A stretch of 64,000 bases of DNA. Origin: Owenweeksia sp. (GTDB lineage Bacteria; Bacteroidota; Bacteroidia; Flavobacteriales; Schleiferiaceae). The stretch covers positions 62,001-126,000 of the forward strand of contig NZNV01000006.1 of assembly GCA_002695025.1 (NCBI GenBank). Reading direction: 5' to 3'. The notes beneath the pieces were generated by a model. The model made no database searches, was not told where the DNA came from, and worked only from the letters and a program-made list of their open reading frames with translations. A program made the position numbers and the translations under genes. Each line of letters starts with the position of its first letter. Within the stretch, counting starts at the first letter, position 1. Positions 61,310-64,000 of this stretch are shown one piece after another.

Positions 61310-62434
61310 TCAGTCCCAGGGAAGTTCTTTGGTGAGATTTACAAAACCGGCTTCGGGCTGGGATGGGTCATACCGGTATAATCCCAGCCATCCGCCACAC
61401 CATATCCGGCCGTCTTTATCCTCAAAGGTGCATTGTACAGCGCGGCTGGCTAAACCTTCTGTTTCGGAAAAGTTGTTAAACGGATACTGTTTGCTGCCGT
61501 TGTAACGGAATACTCCATACCCTTCGGTAGGGAACCATATATTGCCGGACCTATCCTGGTAAAGATCCCAGGCTTCGGGGCCTTCCACGCCATCCTGGGC
61601 GGTAAAGCGGGTAAAGGATTTTCCGTCCCAGCGGCATACGCCATTGTGATGGGTGGCAAACCAGATGTTTCCCTGCTGGTCCTCGAGTACACAGTTCACA
61701 ACATTGTTGCAAAGCCCATCCTTTTCCGAGATGTTTGTGAGGCGTGCCTGATCATCTGAGGCAGAAGGGTCGTAAATAAAGGCTCCGCCATTGGTGGCAA
61801 ACCACATCCGTTCTTTTGAATCCTCCATAATATGATGCACGATGCGGGTACTGGTTACGCCCCGGCTGGGATCAGATACGGTTTCGGGAAGGTTGAAATG
61901 GGTAAACTCTTTACCATCAAAACGGCTTACTCCTTCTAAGGTACCGATCCACAAAACACCCTCTTGATCAAAAGTCATAGTCCAGATATCATTATTGATG
62001 AGTCCGTCCTGCTCCGTGTAATTGGTGAAGCCCTGAGCGGGAACATATTTGGTTAACCCTCCATTGGTGCCAAACCATACATTCCCGTGGCGGTCACCAA
62101 GAATAGCGCGTACGGCCACACCGCCAAAGCCTTGTTGCACGGAAAGATATTGCAGTGAGTCTCCCTGGTAGCGGATGACCCCGTCACCATTGGTGCCAAA
62201 CCACATACTTCCCACCTGGTCCTGGAAGATCCTGCGTACAAAGGGACTGATCTGATTGGCGGGGTCCTGTTGATTAAGGGGGCCAAGGAAGGGAGGGTGG
62301 AGCTGCCGGTTGTAGGTTGCCGTAAGGCTGTCTGCTGAAGTTTGAGCGGAGTGAACCGGGGTCTTATCCTGACCGTTGCAGGCTGTTAAAGTCAATACTA
62401 AGGAGGTTACCAGGGTTACATAAAACCTTTTCAT
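61310..62434 (-). CDS. Two-component-propeller lipoprotein
   Basis: 374 residues from ATG 62434 (the longer frame to 62494 is rejected). The signal VTSLVLTLTAC has a lipobox with Cys near residue 19. The rest is a beta-propeller of repeats like VWFGTNGGL, VLWIGTLEGVSRFDGKEF, NIWFATHHNGVCRW and IWFPTEGYGVFRYNG, the same type as the sensor halves of the propeller kinases, but with no transmembrane or kinase part. It is anchored on the periplasmic side and divergent, 126 bp away, from a membrane-bound OmpR-type regulator. Confidence 0.85.
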   Translation of the reverse strand: MKRFYVTLVTSLVLTLTACNGQDKTPVHSAQTSADSLTATYNRQLHPPFLGPLNQQDPANQISPFVRRIFQDQVGSMWFGTNGDGVIRYQGDSLQYLSVQQGFGGVAVRAILGDRHGNVWFGTNGGLTKYVPAQGFTNYTEQDGLINNDIWTMTFDQEGVLWIGTLEGVSRFDGKEFTHFNLPETVSDPSRGVTSTRIVHHIMEDSKERMWFATNGGAFIYDPSASDDQARLTNISEKDGLCNNVVNCVLEDQQGNIWFATHHNGVCRWDGKSFTRFTAQDGVEGPEAWDLYQDRSGNIWFPTEGYGVFRYNGSKQYPFNNFSETEGLASRAVQCTFEDKDGRIWCGGWLGLYRYDPSQPEAGFVNLTKELPWD

Positions 62435-62548
62435 AGTGATGTGTAATATTGGGATTAAAAGTAGAGTGGAGGCTTCCTGGCTTACGTTAAGCAATGTAAA
62501 TTAATGTAAAATAGGGGGTAAAACATTTCAAATGGCATGGCAATCAGG

Positions 62549-62556
62549 TAGCTTTG
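62549..62556 (+). promoter_or_regulatory. -7 promoter box of the membrane OmpR-type regulator
   Basis: A perfect TAGCTTTG, 4 nt upstream of the ATG; TTTC at 62526-62529 with a 19-bp spacer resembles a -33 element. The message would be leaderless. Confidence 0.5.
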
Positions 62557-62560
62557 TGTC

Positions 62561-63454
62561 ATGCAAATTTCTTTCAGAAAGAAGATCTTCACGCTCTTGT
62601 TGGGTGTGCTTTGCGGCTTACAGCTAACAGCCGGAGAGCAGCCGGATGAAAAGCACATCCGCACAGCCATGCGCCTGTTGGGGCATCAGCTGCTGCTGAG
62701 CGCGGGTGATAGTACATCCAGGGTTTTGCCGGTAGAGAAGGAAGGTAATAGCTATAGGATACGTTTTGCGTCAGATTTTGGCTTTGACCCTGAAGAGTTG
62801 GTAAAACTGATGGATAGTGTGAACCTGCACACGAATTTTGCCCGGCACTACCTGGTTGAAGTTGTTGATTGCGATACCGGGAATGTGGTATACAGTTATG
62901 AGGTAGGAGGTACGGAGGATATTATTCCCTGTAAAGGAAGGAAGCAGGATGTTGGCTGTTATACGGTTGTGCTGAACATCCTGGATGCACCCGGCCCGGT
63001 TACGTCAGCACCGGTTACCGGGCCAAACAGCAAAACTGCGGCTGTAAGAACCAACGCTTTTATCCCTTTAGCTGTGCTCACCGTCCTTCTGTTGATCATC
63101 AGTGTGCTGTGGGTCTATTTTCGTAAAAGTGAGGGGCCTGCAGAAATCCAGGCTAATCTGATACCCCTGGGTGCCTACCGCTACGATGCCACCAATATGG
63201 AGCTACAGCTTAAAGACGAACGAATGGAACTCACCGGAAAAGAGAATGAGTTGCTGTTATTATTGTATCAATCGGCCAACACTACTTTGGAGCGCGAAAC
63301 GATCCTGAACAAGGTATGGGGTGATGAAGGCGTGTACATAGGTCGCACCCTGGATGTGTTCATCTCCAAGTTGCGCAAAAAACTGGAGCATGATCCGGGG
63401 CTCAAAATTGTGAATGTTCGGGGAGTAGGGTATAAGCTGGTGGTGAATGGGTAA
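62561..63454 (+). CDS. Membrane-anchored OmpR-type winged-helix transcription regulator
   Basis: 297 residues. N-terminal signal or anchor (KKIFTLLLGVLCGLQLTAG), a predicted periplasmic domain (about 25-160, with two Cys in VVDCDTGN and DIIPCKGRKQDVGC), one transmembrane helix (FIPLAVLTVLLLIISVLWVYF, about 165-187), then a C-terminal OmpR-type DNA-binding domain (MELTGKENELLLLLYQSANTTLERETILNKVW and DVFISKLRKKLEHDPGLKIVNVRGVGYKLV). The topology is sensor out, DNA binding in, with the DNA-binding domain at the C-terminus, the reverse order of ToxR/CadC. It probably acts together with the divergent propeller lipoprotein. Confidence 0.82.
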   Translation: MQISFRKKIFTLLLGVLCGLQLTAGEQPDEKHIRTAMRLLGHQLLLSAGDSTSRVLPVEKEGNSYRIRFASDFGFDPEELVKLMDSVNLHTNFARHYLVEVVDCDTGNVVYSYEVGGTEDIIPCKGRKQDVGCYTVVLNILDAPGPVTSAPVTGPNSKTAAVRTNAFIPLAVLTVLLLIISVLWVYFRKSEGPAEIQANLIPLGAYRYDATNMELQLKDERMELTGKENELLLLLYQSANTTLERETILNKVWGDEGVYIGRTLDVFISKLRKKLEHDPGLKIVNVRGVGYKLVVNG

Positions 63455-63459
63455 AAGAT

Positions 63460-64000
63460 TCATTGGCTTCTGATATCCTCAGCAACCTCTGATAAATCAT
63501 TATTAAACTGGTGTCCTCCGCTTTCTGTTTCCCGGACAGTGGCCTTCGGTAGTTTTTGCCGGTATATGGATAGGTGGCTGAACGGAACCTCTTCATCATC
63601 CCGACAGTGGTACAGAAAAAGCGGAACATTTTCAGGGAGTTTATTCTCAAAACCCTGGTTCAGTTTTAAGCCTTGTTTCCAATTTTCATCACCGCTCCAA
63701 AAGGGAGCAGCCATAAGGAATATCCCCTTGATGTCCTTTTCAAACCTGTTTTCGGAAAGACATTTGAGTAACATGGAAGCACCTAACGAATGCGCCACCA
63801 GGGTAAGTTCACCGGTAATAGAATGGATCTCTTTACCGATCTGTTGCGGCCAGCCAAAATCCGGTAAGTCTTCATCCGATGCCAAACGGGGATAATGTAC
63901 CTTGTAGTCCGTCCCCAATTCCTTTTGCAGGGAGGCGACCAATTTTTCATCTGCTTCGTAGCCTCCATCGCCTCCGGCCTGGATGAACAATGTGTTTTTA
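63460..64000 (-). CDS. Alpha/beta hydrolase, RBBP9/YdeN-like, cut by the window edge
   Basis: About 180 residues visible; the frame continues past the right edge (the TTG at 63990 is an in-window start only, preceded by coding-like codons for KNT). Features: FIQAGGDGGYEADEKLVASLQ, nucleophile elbow in LVAHSLGASMLLKCL, an aspartate in LYHCRDDEEVPFSHL and a His in ETESGGHQFNND. Small cytoplasmic hydrolase, substrate unknown. It converges with the OmpR-type regulator gene 5 bp away. Confidence 0.8.
   Translation of the reverse strand, partial: KNTLFIQAGGDGGYEADEKLVASLQKELGTDYKVHYPRLASDEDLPDFGWPQQIGKEIHSITGELTLVAHSLGASMLLKCLSENRFEKDIKGIFLMAAPFWSGDENWKQGLKLNQGFENKLPENVPLFLYHCRDDEEVPFSHLSIYRQKLPKATVRETESGGHQFNNDLSEVAEDIRSQ

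Overview
This 64 kb window is a chromosomal segment of a Bacteroidota bacterium, most likely a marine-type Flavobacteriia/Cryomorphaceae relative. The evidence is two-component-propeller histidine kinases, LytTR regulators, DUF4386, an ExbB/ExbD cluster with the family's typical cysteine-bearing ExbD, few Shine-Dalgarno sites, and many matches to the Bacteroidota -7 promoter box TAnnTTTG. Genes are densely packed on both strands. I see no phage, IS element, CRISPR array or rRNA. The species cannot be fixed from the sequence.

Layout: 1-4.1 kb holds two secreted carbohydrate-binding-type proteins, an MsbA-type exporter, methylmalonyl-CoA epimerase and a HAD hydrolase. 4.1-6.4 kb is a light-sensing pair: a bacteriophytochrome without a kinase domain, overlapping-to-adjacent with a biliverdin-making heme oxygenase. 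6.7-14.6 kb has a methyltransferase, tRNA-Ile2, two long paralogous propeller histidine kinases, one LytTR response regulator and a candidate structured RNA. 14.6-25.3 kb holds HemJ, a geranylgeranyl-reductase-like flavoprotein, a TraB/GumN protein, a hydrolase-OsmC fusion, an aldehyde dehydrogenase and a minus-strand envelope-stress block (YtxH, holin-like protein, MscS, DUF748, lipoprotein, Dps). 25.5-32.3 kb has acylphosphatase, RbfA, a LolC/E-like permease, DusB, a CPBP protease and the ExbB/ExbD energiser operon with an extra ExbD.

32.5-38.4 kb is the most interesting part. A TolB/TPR/AraC hybrid regulator sits next to an oxidoreductase, two DUF4386 membrane proteins and a lipoprotein aspartyl protease. 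Three of the promoters there carry the same pair of 13-bp direct repeats, exactly 21 bp apart and at a fixed distance from the -7 box. This looks like a local AraC-type regulon that can be read directly from the DNA.

38.8-47.7 kb holds an ammonium transporter with a divergent Lrp-type regulator, a class C beta-lactamase-like hydrolase with a LytS/LytTR system, a KAS III-like enzyme, a stomatin-like protein and an HxlR/DoxX pair with a visible operator. 47.8-52.9 kb is an acetaldehyde-to-acetyl-CoA module: aldehyde dehydrogenase, DUF779, acetyl-CoA synthetase and a divergent AraC regulator. 52.9-64 kb contains assorted enzymes, an ArsR remnant, a KatG with a lipoprotein signal, an SDR, a propeller lipoprotein divergent from a membrane-anchored OmpR-type regulator, and a hydrolase cut by the window edge.
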